Assembly (NCBI GenBank): GCA_002238855.1 | Contig: MPND01000011.1 | Coordinates: 1-64,000, forward strand | Length of the DNA: 64,000 nt | Reading direction: 5' to 3' | Source: SAR202 cluster bacterium bin90 | GTDB taxonomy: Bacteria; Chloroflexota; Dehalococcoidia; Lucifugimonadales; JADFKI01 | In this document: one piece after another, positions 1-7,256 of the stretch | Layout of the letters: the number at the start of each line of letters is the position of its first letter | How positions within the stretch are numbered: the first letter of the stretch is position 1 | Translations under genes and position numbers: made by a program | The notes under the pieces: generated by a model | The model's input: the letters and a program-made list of their open reading frames with translations, nothing else | Database searches by the model: none | Told to the model about the DNA's origin: nothing

Positions 1-129
1 GGCGGCGGCGAGCATGGAAGTGGCAGCGGCGGTGAAGCAGGCGGCAGTGAGTCGGGCGGCGAACACAGTGGCAGTAGGGAATCCGGCGGCGAGCACGGTG
101 GTCGCGGTGAGCGCCGCGGAGGTGGCTAA
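1..129 (+). CDS. C-terminal end of a Gly/Ser/Glu/His-rich protein (partial)
   Basis: Frame 1 is open from the window edge to a TAA at 127-129 and encodes 42 residues made almost only of Gly, Ser, Glu, His and Arg. A loose GGEHGS / ESGGEHGG unit recurs about three times. This composition is typical of a low-complexity, flexible tail on a larger protein whose folded part lies before the window. I do not recognise the protein. A long hairpin 70 bases downstream probably ends its transcript. The reading frame is supported by the repeating composition and the stop; the function is unknown. Confidence 0.55.
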   Translation, partial: GGGEHGSGSGGEAGGSESGGEHSGSRESGGEHGGRGERRGGG

Positions 130-200
130 ACCAGTCGAAGTCTATGGAAAGGAGATGCAAGAATGTCAAGTGATGTAAGCTGACCGCAAGACTACCCCCA

Positions 201-242
201 GAGATGGACGCGATGCCTGAATATAGGCACCGCGTCCATCTC
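201..242. terminator. Long hairpin, probable terminator after the Gly-rich gene
   Basis: A 12-bp perfect stem (201-212 with 231-242) continues, after one mismatch, into a 5-bp stem (214-218 with 225-229) closing a six-base loop. There is only a weak T run after it. It sits 70 bases after the Gly-rich gene stop. Because it is symmetrical it could act in both directions, but the facing minus-strand genes stop well above it. Confidence 0.55.
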
Positions 243-444
243 TGCTATCAGAAGGCTCTGACATTCGCAATCTAGGTTCCTGTGGAATCTGGCTTTCCCG
301 TGCATGTTGGCGCGCCGATACCTGACCTGCTTTACTACTCATAAGTGACCGATATGGCTGAAAGCCGCCGGCCGCTACTCCTGCCGACAGCGCACACCTC
401 GGCAGAAGAAGGAACAGCTTTATCTGTCGTCTATCGGGCAGTCT

Positions 445-585
445 CTACTGGGCTACGTTGAAGTTACCGCCGGTGGCGTCGGCCCAGTTCTTCAGCAACA
501 CCTTGTCGGCATGCATTCTGCAAGCCACGACATCCAGAATAGCGTCGTTGTCTATGTATTGACTTAGCTTGGAATCCCGCTCACC
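445..585 (-). pseudogene. Remnant of a VWA-domain gene, 3' end
   Basis: Read on the minus strand this gives about 45 residues, including NDAILDVVACRMHADKV and DATGGNFNVAQ, followed by TAG at 445-447. It matches the C-terminal end of the intact VWA domain encoded at 2031-3023 (NGVILDVVAFRSHADRV ... GGNFNVTQ) with only a few substitutions. No start or N-terminal part is joined to it: the glycosyltransferase at 620-1807 lies directly upstream. It is best explained as the tail of a second, broken copy of the VWA gene. The other end of the copy is at 1804-1890. Confidence 0.75.
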
Positions 586-619
586 TCCAGAGGGCTGAGA
601 GGGTCAGATTATTGACGAA

Positions 620-1807
620 TCAGATGCGATGGTTACGCAACTCCGAAAGTGGAATCGGTTCTCCACCCCACGCGATTCCACGGGTCATGGCGACAATCAT
701 TGATCGCCACATAGCGAATACGGAGACCAGCACCCCCAGCGGAAACAGCAGCGCATTCCACACCTCATATCTCGCCTCGCGCATCATCCCTGCCACTAAC
801 AGCAAGCTCAAACAGGCTGATGCCGCCAGCAGCGTGGTCGGCAGGATGCCCTCTCCCATCAACACCAGAAGCGGCGTCAGCACAAACGGAGAAACACCCA
901 GCCACAACCCGACAACAGTCCACGCCAGCACTTTCAAGACGCTGTATTCCAGAGAGGCGAAAAAGTTCTTGGTGTATCCTCTTACAAGGCCCCGAGTAGA
1001 AGGCATCCACTCGTATTTCACTTCTGCAATCCCTGCTAACAAGTCCGCCCGCAGTCCCGAGCGTTTCGCCAGCTTGCCCAACTGCACATCTTCATCAGGG
1101 CGCAGCGCAATCCGACTGTGTCCGCCTATGCTGTGGTATGAGTCGGCTCGGAACATTATGAAGGGACCCACGCCGAAATATGCCGAACTATCAGGATCGC
1201 GCATCTTCCAAGGTCTGAATCTTAGATACAGCCACAATCCCGCCGCCGTAATGCTTGCCTTAAGCAGCGCACCGGACGCGATCATTCCAGGGACCACGCC
1301 AAGGAATTGCAGATTTTCGCCGATGAGATAGTTAACGGCACGCGAAAGAGCATCCGGAGCAATAATCACATCCGCATCCGTAAACAGAATAATCTCGCCA
1401 CTCGCCGCTTGCGCGCCGCACCAAGCCGCATGATTTTTCCCGAACCAGCCCGGCGGCAGCTCCTCGATATGAATCACCTTGAGACGTTTATCCTTCGCGA
1501 CGAATTCCTCTGCAATATCGCCCGTGCGGTCGATTGAGCGGTCGTTGACGAATATCACCTCATAGTCCTGGTAGTCCATACTCAGCAGCGACCGAAGGGA
1601 TTCCGCTATGCCGCGTTCTTCGTTGTGAGCAGGCACGATGACTGATACGCGCGGTGGCGGGGACAGCAGCTGAGAGTCGTCCGAGCTAGCCTCGTCCACG
1701 GCACCCAGTTTGGGCAACAGTCCGACGCGGACTACAAGAACGAGTATCGCTGTCCAAGCCATGAAGGTTAATAGGGCGAATGCGGACAAGACAGTTGCAA
1801 TGGTCAT
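620..1807 (-). CDS. Membrane-anchored family 2 glycosyltransferase (HpnB-like)
   Basis: The 395-residue protein has an N-terminal membrane segment (about residues 5-28), a GT2 domain and two or three C-terminal membrane segments (about 285-375). GT2 motifs are visible in order: VSVIVPAHNEE near residue 55, VNDRSIDRT near 86, the metal/nucleotide-sugar binding FTDAD near 142, and a PDEDVQLG acceptor/catalytic-base region near 237. Layout and length resemble the hopanoid-associated glycosyltransferase HpnB and carotenoid-type glycosyltransferases, so transfer of a sugar to a lipid at the cytoplasmic membrane is likely; the substrate cannot be told. Its ATG overlaps the stop of a 44-residue ORF (ATGA), which suggests translational coupling. 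Remnants of a VWA gene lie on both sides. Confidence 0.85.
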   Translation of the reverse strand: MTIATVLSAFALLTFMAWTAILVLVVRVGLLPKLGAVDEASSDDSQLLSPPPRVSVIVPAHNEERGIAESLRSLLSMDYQDYEVIFVNDRSIDRTGDIAEEFVAKDKRLKVIHIEELPPGWFGKNHAAWCGAQAASGEIILFTDADVIIAPDALSRAVNYLIGENLQFLGVVPGMIASGALLKASITAAGLWLYLRFRPWKMRDPDSSAYFGVGPFIMFRADSYHSIGGHSRIALRPDEDVQLGKLAKRSGLRADLLAGIAEVKYEWMPSTRGLVRGYTKNFFASLEYSVLKVLAWTVVGLWLGVSPFVLTPLLVLMGEGILPTTLLAASACLSLLLVAGMMREARYEVWNALLFPLGVLVSVFAMWRSMIVAMTRGIAWGGEPIPLSELRNHRI

Positions 1808-1938
1808 AAATCACCGTCTGCCAAGAAGATAACTTTCTTAAGGCCGGCGGCGTCCGCGTCTATCAGCGCATTTGCGGAACGCAATACGATCAGCAGGGCG
1901 ATGTACAGTCCCAATCTTGCTGTGGCGGTCAGAATCAC
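1804..1938 (-). CDS. Small ORF (44 aa): hydrophobic start fused to a VWA fragment
   Basis: A GTG start at 1936-1938 is preceded at 7 bases by a strong ribosome site (AAAGGAGG, 1946-1953). The product begins with a hydrophobic stretch (LGLYIALLIVL) and then reads SANALIDADAAGLKKVIFLADG, which matches SAKRLLDGDSADVKKVIFMTD of the VWA protein at 2031-3023. Its TGA overlaps the ATG of the glycosyltransferase by the ATGA arrangement. So a truncated VWA fragment seems to have become a leader ORF coupled to translation of the glycosyltransferase. It may equally be a decaying remnant that happens to have kept a ribosome site. Confidence 0.5.
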   Translation of the reverse strand: MILTATARLGLYIALLIVLRSANALIDADAAGLKKVIFLADGDL

Positions 1939-2030
1939 GGGCACACCTCCTTTTCGGATCAGACTCATTTACGCAGCGCGAAGAGGGTCGGTTTCCGTCT
2001 ACCAGACAGTTCCTGACTTTCCCCCACTCT

Positions 2031-3023
2031 CTACTCTTCCTCTTCCGGCTCCCACACCCACTCAGACGTCAACTGGGTCACATTGAAGTTCCCGCCCGTA
2101 GCGTCGGCCAGGTTCTTCAGCAACACCCGGTCTGCATGCGAGCGAAAGGCCACGACATCCAGAATCACGCCGTTGTCGCTGTATAGGTCCAGTGTGGAAT
2201 CCCGCACTTCTACGGTGATTCCGTCGGAAATCAGCACCACGCGCTTGTTCGTGGCGGTTACACCTTTGTCCGAGATGGTCTTATAGGCCTCCCGCAGCGC
2301 GTAGTCTATGTTCGTGCCCGCTTGAAGTCTGCCGCTCGAAGGGTCACTCAGGGACGAGGAACCGATGGCGTTGACAAGCTCATATTTCTTGACGCTCTCT
2401 CCGGAGAATTTCGCCATTCCGACCTGTGCGTCGGTGGAGGTTCCTGCTTTTGTCGCCGCCGCGGTCAACGCCTCTCCCCTCGGGTCATCCCCGAGACCTA
2501 CCAAGAAAATTGAGATTGAAGTGTCGAACAAGAACAGCGTCGCCGTGTTGTCGCCAACCGAATCCTTCAGAATATCCGACATGTCCCTCGCCGTCACCGC
2601 AGGGTCGTTGGTAGTGCCGTTTATCGATTTCCACACCATTCGAGCTTCCCCGCCCGTTCCGGTCGCAATGCTCTCAAGAGATTCAAACCCGACCAAGGAA
2701 TGAATGCCCAGACCAATGGTGTCTGCGACTATGCCTGCTTCTGCCAGCGAGTCGATCGTGCCATCCAGATCCTGGTGAAGGTTTATTGACAAGGCGTCCG
2801 TCATGAAGATGACTTTCTTAACGTCGGCGGAGTCCCCGTCCAGTAATCTCTTTGCGCTCGACAGCACTGTCCAGTTCGTATAGACCCCCTGTGTTCCGCT
2901 GAATGAATCAATGTGATCGTTCCAGGGCGCAGACGAGTGATCGGTAAGTCCGAAGAGTTTTGTTGAATTACTTCCGAACTTGAAAAGCGCCACCTTGGTG
3001 TCTGCCATCTGTGTATCTCGCAC
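2031..3023 (-). CDS. VWA-domain protein, distal part of an amber-interrupted gene
   Basis: The 330 residues hold the rest of a first von Willebrand A domain (KVALFKFGS, then VIFMTDALS) and a complete second one: MIDAS loop FLFDTSIS near residue 167, GTNIDYAL near 240 and VVLISDG near 265. The first domain lacks its own MIDAS loop here because that loop (VYVVDDSLT) lies at the end of the upstream ORF 3030-4163. The two ORFs are in the same frame, separated by TAG, CAA, GAT. The apparent GTG start at 3021-3023 has no ribosome site, so this is not an independent gene but the 3' part of one gene of about 710 codons. Expected role: an exported adhesion or sensing protein. Confidence 0.75.
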   Translation of the reverse strand: MRDTQMADTKVALFKFGSNSTKLFGLTDHSSAPWNDHIDSFSGTQGVYTNWTVLSSAKRLLDGDSADVKKVIFMTDALSINLHQDLDGTIDSLAEAGIVADTIGLGIHSLVGFESLESIATGTGGEARMVWKSINGTTNDPAVTARDMSDILKDSVGDNTATLFLFDTSISIFLVGLGDDPRGEALTAAATKAGTSTDAQVGMAKFSGESVKKYELVNAIGSSSLSDPSSGRLQAGTNIDYALREAYKTISDKGVTATNKRVVLISDGITVEVRDSTLDLYSDNGVILDVVAFRSHADRVLLKNLADATGGNFNVTQLTSEWVWEPEEEE

Positions 3024-3029
3024 ATCTTG

Positions 3030-4163
3030 CTACGCCCTCCGCACCTCGTGGAAGTCGCCGTCCAATGTCAATGAGTCGTCAACGACATAGACGATGCTGG
3101 TAGTCGTGGAGGTCGCCGTAGCAGTCTCCGACTGTCTTGTCTGGCGGGATGTCCTCGCCGCGCTCTCTCCAGCAGCCTCCTGTGCAGGTCTCCGCAGGCT
3201 CAGCTCTACAAACGCCCTCCCTAGCTCTCCGCGATAGGTGCGTTCACCGGACTCCGGAGTTGGCGTGACAGTAGGCGTAGCCGTAGCTGTGGCGGTAGCT
3301 GTTGGAGTAGCCGTAGCTGTGGCGGTAGGCGCCGGTGTAGCCGTAGGTGTGGTGGTAGGAGTCGGAGTAGCGGTAGCAGTAGGCACCAGATTGACCGCAA
3401 ATCTTCGCGCAGCCCCCGGACCGCATCCCGCGCTGTTGCAGGCTTCCACGCGCACCACCCACTCCCCGTAGTCCGCAACGGTTATGCCCGCATCAGATGA
3501 CTGCGCCTCCATTCCTTCGTTCAGCGAGTTGCCGAACCCTGCCACCCGCCAGTACACCTTGTATTGAGTTGCACCGGAGGCATCGTCCCAATCCACAGCC
3601 ACATTCAGAGAACCCGCTTCAATGGATGCCTGCAACCCGGTAGGTGCAGCAGGAATCCTGATTGACGGTGTTGGCGTAACGGTAAGGGTGGGAGTAGGTG
3701 TCGGCACCGGCGCGACTGCAAACCTCCGCGCGGCAGCTGCCCCGCAGCCCGCGCTATTGCAAGCCTGCACGCGCACGACCCACTCGCCGTAGTCTGCAAC
3801 AGTGATCGAGGCGGCGGAGGACTGCGCCTCAACTCCCTCGTTCAGCGAATTGCCGAACCCTGCCACCCGCCAGCGCACTTTGTAATGTGTTGCGCCGGAA
3901 GTGTCGTCCCAATCCACAACCGCATCAAGCGAGCCGGGTGTCGTGGAAACCGACAACCCATCGGGCTTGGCAGGAACTCCAGTCTCGCCATCGGCGCGCG
4001 CCTGACCTCCTCGGGTCTGGGACAAGACCAGCAACAGTGCGAACACCAGGAGCGCCGCCCCCAGAACGGACAGCATACGGCTGCGCCCGCTCAAGCGCGG
4101 CTCCGTTCTCTCCTGGAAAGATGGGAGGTGTGAACTCGAGAGCTTCCGAATCCAATCTGGCAT
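3030..4163 (-). CDS. FN3/VWA surface protein, proximal part ending at an in-frame TAG
   Basis: I take the ATG at 4161-4163, because a good ribosome site (AAAGGGG) lies 8 bases before it; an open frame continues to a TTG at 4211 without one. The product has a membrane/signal segment at about residues 32-50, two near-identical fibronectin-type-III-like domains (each with WRVAGFGNSLNEG and ACNSAGCG), two Thr-Pro-rich linkers and, at its very end, the MIDAS strand of a VWA domain (IVYVVDDSLTLDGDF). It stops at a TAG (3030-3032) inside that domain, where a leucine is expected, and the same frame continues through 2031. This is a single secreted, membrane-anchored surface protein with a nonsense change, or a sequencing error. 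Confidence 0.75.
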   Translation of the reverse strand: MPDWIRKLSSSHLPSFQERTEPRLSGRSRMLSVLGAALLVFALLLVLSQTRGGQARADGETGVPAKPDGLSVSTTPGSLDAVVDWDDTSGATHYKVRWRVAGFGNSLNEGVEAQSSAASITVADYGEWVVRVQACNSAGCGAAAARRFAVAPVPTPTPTLTVTPTPSIRIPAAPTGLQASIEAGSLNVAVDWDDASGATQYKVYWRVAGFGNSLNEGMEAQSSDAGITVADYGEWVVRVEACNSAGCGPGAARRFAVNLVPTATATPTPTTTPTATPAPTATATATPTATATATATPTVTPTPESGERTYRGELGRAFVELSLRRPAQEAAGESAARTSRQTRQSETATATSTTTSIVYVVDDSLTLDGDFHEVRRA

Positions 4164-4399
4164 TCCTATTCCCCTTTCGCAAGCTTTGTACTGCCAACAC
4201 TTGCGGAACAAGACTATTTATGAGTGCAACTTACCTGATTGCATATAGTTTACAGCAATAGCCATAAATAAGGTGTAATAACTAGATGAAACTTATAAAC
4301 ATTTCCATACAGTTTCGCATGGCAATGCCTAAGTATGGCAATGTCGTTCAGTCGCACGGAAGAAAGGTGAAGGGCCAGGAACGCGACTCCGGACGGAGG

Positions 4400-4640
4400 C
4401 AGTACGACGCTTGGCTGAAGATCAAGCGGCTGGAAGCTACCCAGTTCGGCAGGAATGGAGCCGCTCAACCGGTTCTGCTCAGGTCGAGATCAGCCAGTTC
4501 GGACAGTTCTCCATCATCAACCAGGTCGGCGAGCAGCGTAATGCCTCTCTCCAACTGGTAGTCTACGAGTAAGTGTAGGTAGTAAACGTTAGTGATCTTG
4601 CCGAGGTCCAGCGCCAATACCCTTATCGAAGCGGCGCCCA
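4400..4640 (-). pseudogene. Frameshifted leucine-rich-repeat remnant
   Basis: On the minus strand one frame reads VLALDLGKITNVYYLHLL ... LADLDLSR and hits a stop; shifting frame at that point continues NRLSGSIPAELGSFQPLDL, which is the same LRR unit as in the gene at 4641-6581 (LSGSIPAALGNL). No start codon or signal peptide belongs to it. It is a decayed fragment of an LRR protein lying just after the stop of the intact LRR gene, so it may be the former C-terminal part of that gene or of a neighbouring copy. Confidence 0.6.
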
Positions 4641-6581
4641 CTACTCGCAGAAACCCAGACCGGTAGCGCCCAGGTCATGGTACTGGGCATCACTCAGCCC
4701 CTTTGGGATACAGCCGGTCAGGTTGTTGCGACTAAGGTACAAGAATTGCAGATTGTCCAAGTTGCCCAGCGCGGCGGGTATTGAGCCGCTCAACTCGTTG
4801 TGACTGAGACCCAGGTGTTCCAGCTTCGACAGGTTGCCCAGATCGGCCGGAATTGAGCCGCTCAATTCATTGAGATAGATGTCCAACGTCGCCAGCTTCG
4901 ACAGATTGCCAAGTGCGGCCGGTATGGGGCCGCTCAACTCATTGGCCCTGAGGGCCAGGTATTCCAGATTGGAAAGGTTACCAAGTGCGGCGGGAATGGA
5001 GCCGCTCAACTCATTGTGATGGAGGTCCAGTTGAATCATCTCCGTCAAGTTGCCTAGCTGAGTGGGAATAGAGCCGGTCAAATTGTTGTTTATGAGCTGC
5101 AGATTCCTTACCCTGCCGTTATATATGTGCGTTATCACACCGTCCCATTCGCCTAACGGCCTGTTGCTCAGCCATTTGTCCTTGCGCGTCCAGTTCGCCC
5201 CGCCTGTGCTGTTGTACAGCGCGACCAGCGCGGCTCTGTCACCCGCACTCGGCGGTGTAGGCACGGGCGTGGGTGTCGCCGCCGGCAACAGGTGCAAACG
5301 GGAGCGCGCGGGTGTCGCCGTAGGTTCAAGTGTGGGTACGGTAGTAAGTGTAGGTTCAGGCCTGGGTGTCGCCTGCTGGCGCGTGGGCGGTTCGGGCGGA
5401 GTGGGAGTTGTCGTAGGCTCAGGTGTAGGTGCAGTAGTAGCCGTCTGTTCTGGCGTGGACATTGGAGTCGCCTGCTGACGTGTGGGAACGGCGGTTGAAG
5501 TCGCCGGCACTGTCGCAGACGTCGGTTCGGGTATGGGTGTGGACGTTGAATTCGCCGGTACTGCCGTGGGCGTCGGTTCGGAAGTGGGGTCAGGCGTGGG
5601 AATGGCGGCTGCAGTCGCCGGCACGGTAGTAGGTGTCGGCTCGGGTGTTGGGTTCGATGCCGCTAAGTCGATGCCGGCTACGGTCAGTGTGAACTCCCCC
5701 GTCGCCTCCGCAGAGTAGGTGGTCGCTTCTATCGTATAGTCGCCGGGGTCGAGCGTCACCCGTATCCGCGAGTCGAAGTCGCCGCCGTCCCTGTCGATAT
5801 CGTCGTTCTCAGCCACCACATCGCCATCGCCGTCTAGCAGGTAGAGATAAGTGTCCGTATCAGACTCCAGCGTTACGGTCACATCCGACCGCTCGACGAG
5901 CGTGAACGAGTAGAATCGGGCGTAAGCGGCCTCGTGGTTCCGCGAGGAGCATTCATCAGTCCAACTGCCCCCCGTGGTCTCGCTCGTAAGCGTACTCACG
6001 CACTCGTCAGCCAATGGCGTCTGTGTGGGAGTGGGCTGCGCTTCCTCTGCAGCATGCAGTCCGCTAAGCGTGAGTGTGAAGTCCCCTGTCGCCTCCCTGG
6101 AGTAGGTCGTTGCCTCAATGGTGTAGTCGCCGGCGGCGAGCGTCTGCCGAATCTGCGAGTTGTAATTGCCGCCACTCGTGCTGATGTCGTCATTCTCGCG
6201 CAGGACATCTCCATCGCCGTCAAGCAGAAAGAGATACGGGTCCGTCTCCGACTCCAGCGTAATGGTTACATCAGCCTGCTCTGTGAGAGAGAACGAGTAG
6301 AAGCGGGCGTACCGGGTTCCCGGCGGGGGATCGGTCGGCCCAGTAGGTGTGCTCTCGGAGAGACAGTCGCCAGTCCATGAACCGCTGACGGCGCTATTGC
6401 CGTCCAGGGACTGAACGCACTCAGACTGTGCTGCCGCGACACTGAGGAATGCGAAGACGCCCAGCACTGCGATGGCCAGCAGTATGACGGATACTGACCT
6501 GGAGCTCAACCTTGGGGATGTAAGTCTGAACATCAATCTGCAATCTATCTCGTCGAAACTGTTTGCATAGATTGAGGACAT
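4641..6581 (-). CDS. Secreted protein with two PPC-type domains, Pro-Thr linker and LRRs
   Basis: The 646 residues begin with a signal peptide (hydrophobic run at about 30-50 ending AAAQS). Two homologous beta-sandwich domains of the bacterial pre-peptidase C-terminal (PPC) type follow at about 55-175 and 190-300, each with YARFYSFxL, DGDGDVxxENDD and GDYTIEATTYS. Next comes a long Pro/Thr/Ala-rich linker (about 310-430), then an LRR domain that starts with ALVALYNSTGGANW and carries about five plant-type repeats of the LSGSIPAALGNL kind. The two Asp-rich loops suggest calcium binding. A cell-surface binding or adhesion role is likely. An inner ATG (residue 17) is an alternative start; neither has a strong ribosome site. 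Confidence 0.8.
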   Translation of the reverse strand: MSSIYANSFDEIDCRLMFRLTSPRLSSRSVSVILLAIAVLGVFAFLSVAAAQSECVQSLDGNSAVSGSWTGDCLSESTPTGPTDPPPGTRYARFYSFSLTEQADVTITLESETDPYLFLLDGDGDVLRENDDISTSGGNYNSQIRQTLAAGDYTIEATTYSREATGDFTLTLSGLHAAEEAQPTPTQTPLADECVSTLTSETTGGSWTDECSSRNHEAAYARFYSFTLVERSDVTVTLESDTDTYLYLLDGDGDVVAENDDIDRDGGDFDSRIRVTLDPGDYTIEATTYSAEATGEFTLTVAGIDLAASNPTPEPTPTTVPATAAAIPTPDPTSEPTPTAVPANSTSTPIPEPTSATVPATSTAVPTRQQATPMSTPEQTATTAPTPEPTTTPTPPEPPTRQQATPRPEPTLTTVPTLEPTATPARSRLHLLPAATPTPVPTPPSAGDRAALVALYNSTGGANWTRKDKWLSNRPLGEWDGVITHIYNGRVRNLQLINNNLTGSIPTQLGNLTEMIQLDLHHNELSGSIPAALGNLSNLEYLALRANELSGPIPAALGNLSKLATLDIYLNELSGSIPADLGNLSKLEHLGLSHNELSGSIPAALGNLDNLQFLYLSRNNLTGCIPKGLSDAQYHDLGATGLGFCE

Positions 6582-6599
6582 TCTCTATAAGGCAGACCA

Positions 6600-7256
6600 T
6601 GTTAGCACGATAGCAACCATGAATGTGTGTCAATCGCATATGAAATACCCTGTTTTTATATGAATATACATAAGAATCTTCGAAACTGTTGAAACATGCA
6701 AATTTTTGACTTAGCCGTGCTTATGGAAGAGGGAGTCCGGTGCATCTGCGAAATAGCCCAACTCCAGTCATCCGCGCATGCCGATTAGGCCGTCCCGTGC
6801 CGCTAGGCATCCCATCCACTGAAGGGATTAGAGCTGAGCGCGGCCATTCTCCTCCCCTGTCACTCTGAGCACAGCCATTCTCCTCCCTTGTCATTCTGAA
6901 CGCAGCGAAGCGGAGTGAAGAATCTCAAAGCGCTGTACGCCTGAGCCTGTGAATTCAGGATTCCTAGCCGCACTATCAACGACAGAGTTGAGCCGCTCGA
7001 AACGCCCAGAATACTCTCCGGCGCGTCGCAACTCACTTCAGACTTCAAGCGCCACGCCATCGCCCCTGCGAACCCTTCAAGATGAGAAGCGGAGAAGTGT
7101 TAAAGCCTCTGCTGCCCCTTTGTCCGTCCTTTTCTGCTATCATCCGTCCCATCCCATAGACCCACGTATTCGGTCGTTCAATGCGAACTCGTCGCATCGC
7201 ATTTCACAACCACACTCGCTACTGGCAACTGACAACTAATCACAGGAGGCAACCCA
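6600..7256. other. Intergenic region with a short dispersed repeat
   Basis: No convincing gene is seen in this 650-base stretch; the open frames lack coding character. At about 6847-6930 there are two partial copies of a unit (CATTCTCCTCCC followed by TGTCA(C/T)TCTGA), the second running on into CGCAGCGAAGCGGAGTGAAGAATCTC, which has the look of a dispersed intergenic repeat. The end of the region carries the ribosome site of the gamma-glutamyltransferase gene (AGGAGG at 7243-7248). Confidence 0.5.

Noticed and set aside
3030..3032. In-frame TAG in the VWA gene as pyrrolysine
   Set aside because: The context is a VWA helix where Leu is expected, no methylamine genes are near, and nothing supports Pyl; a mutation or error is simpler.
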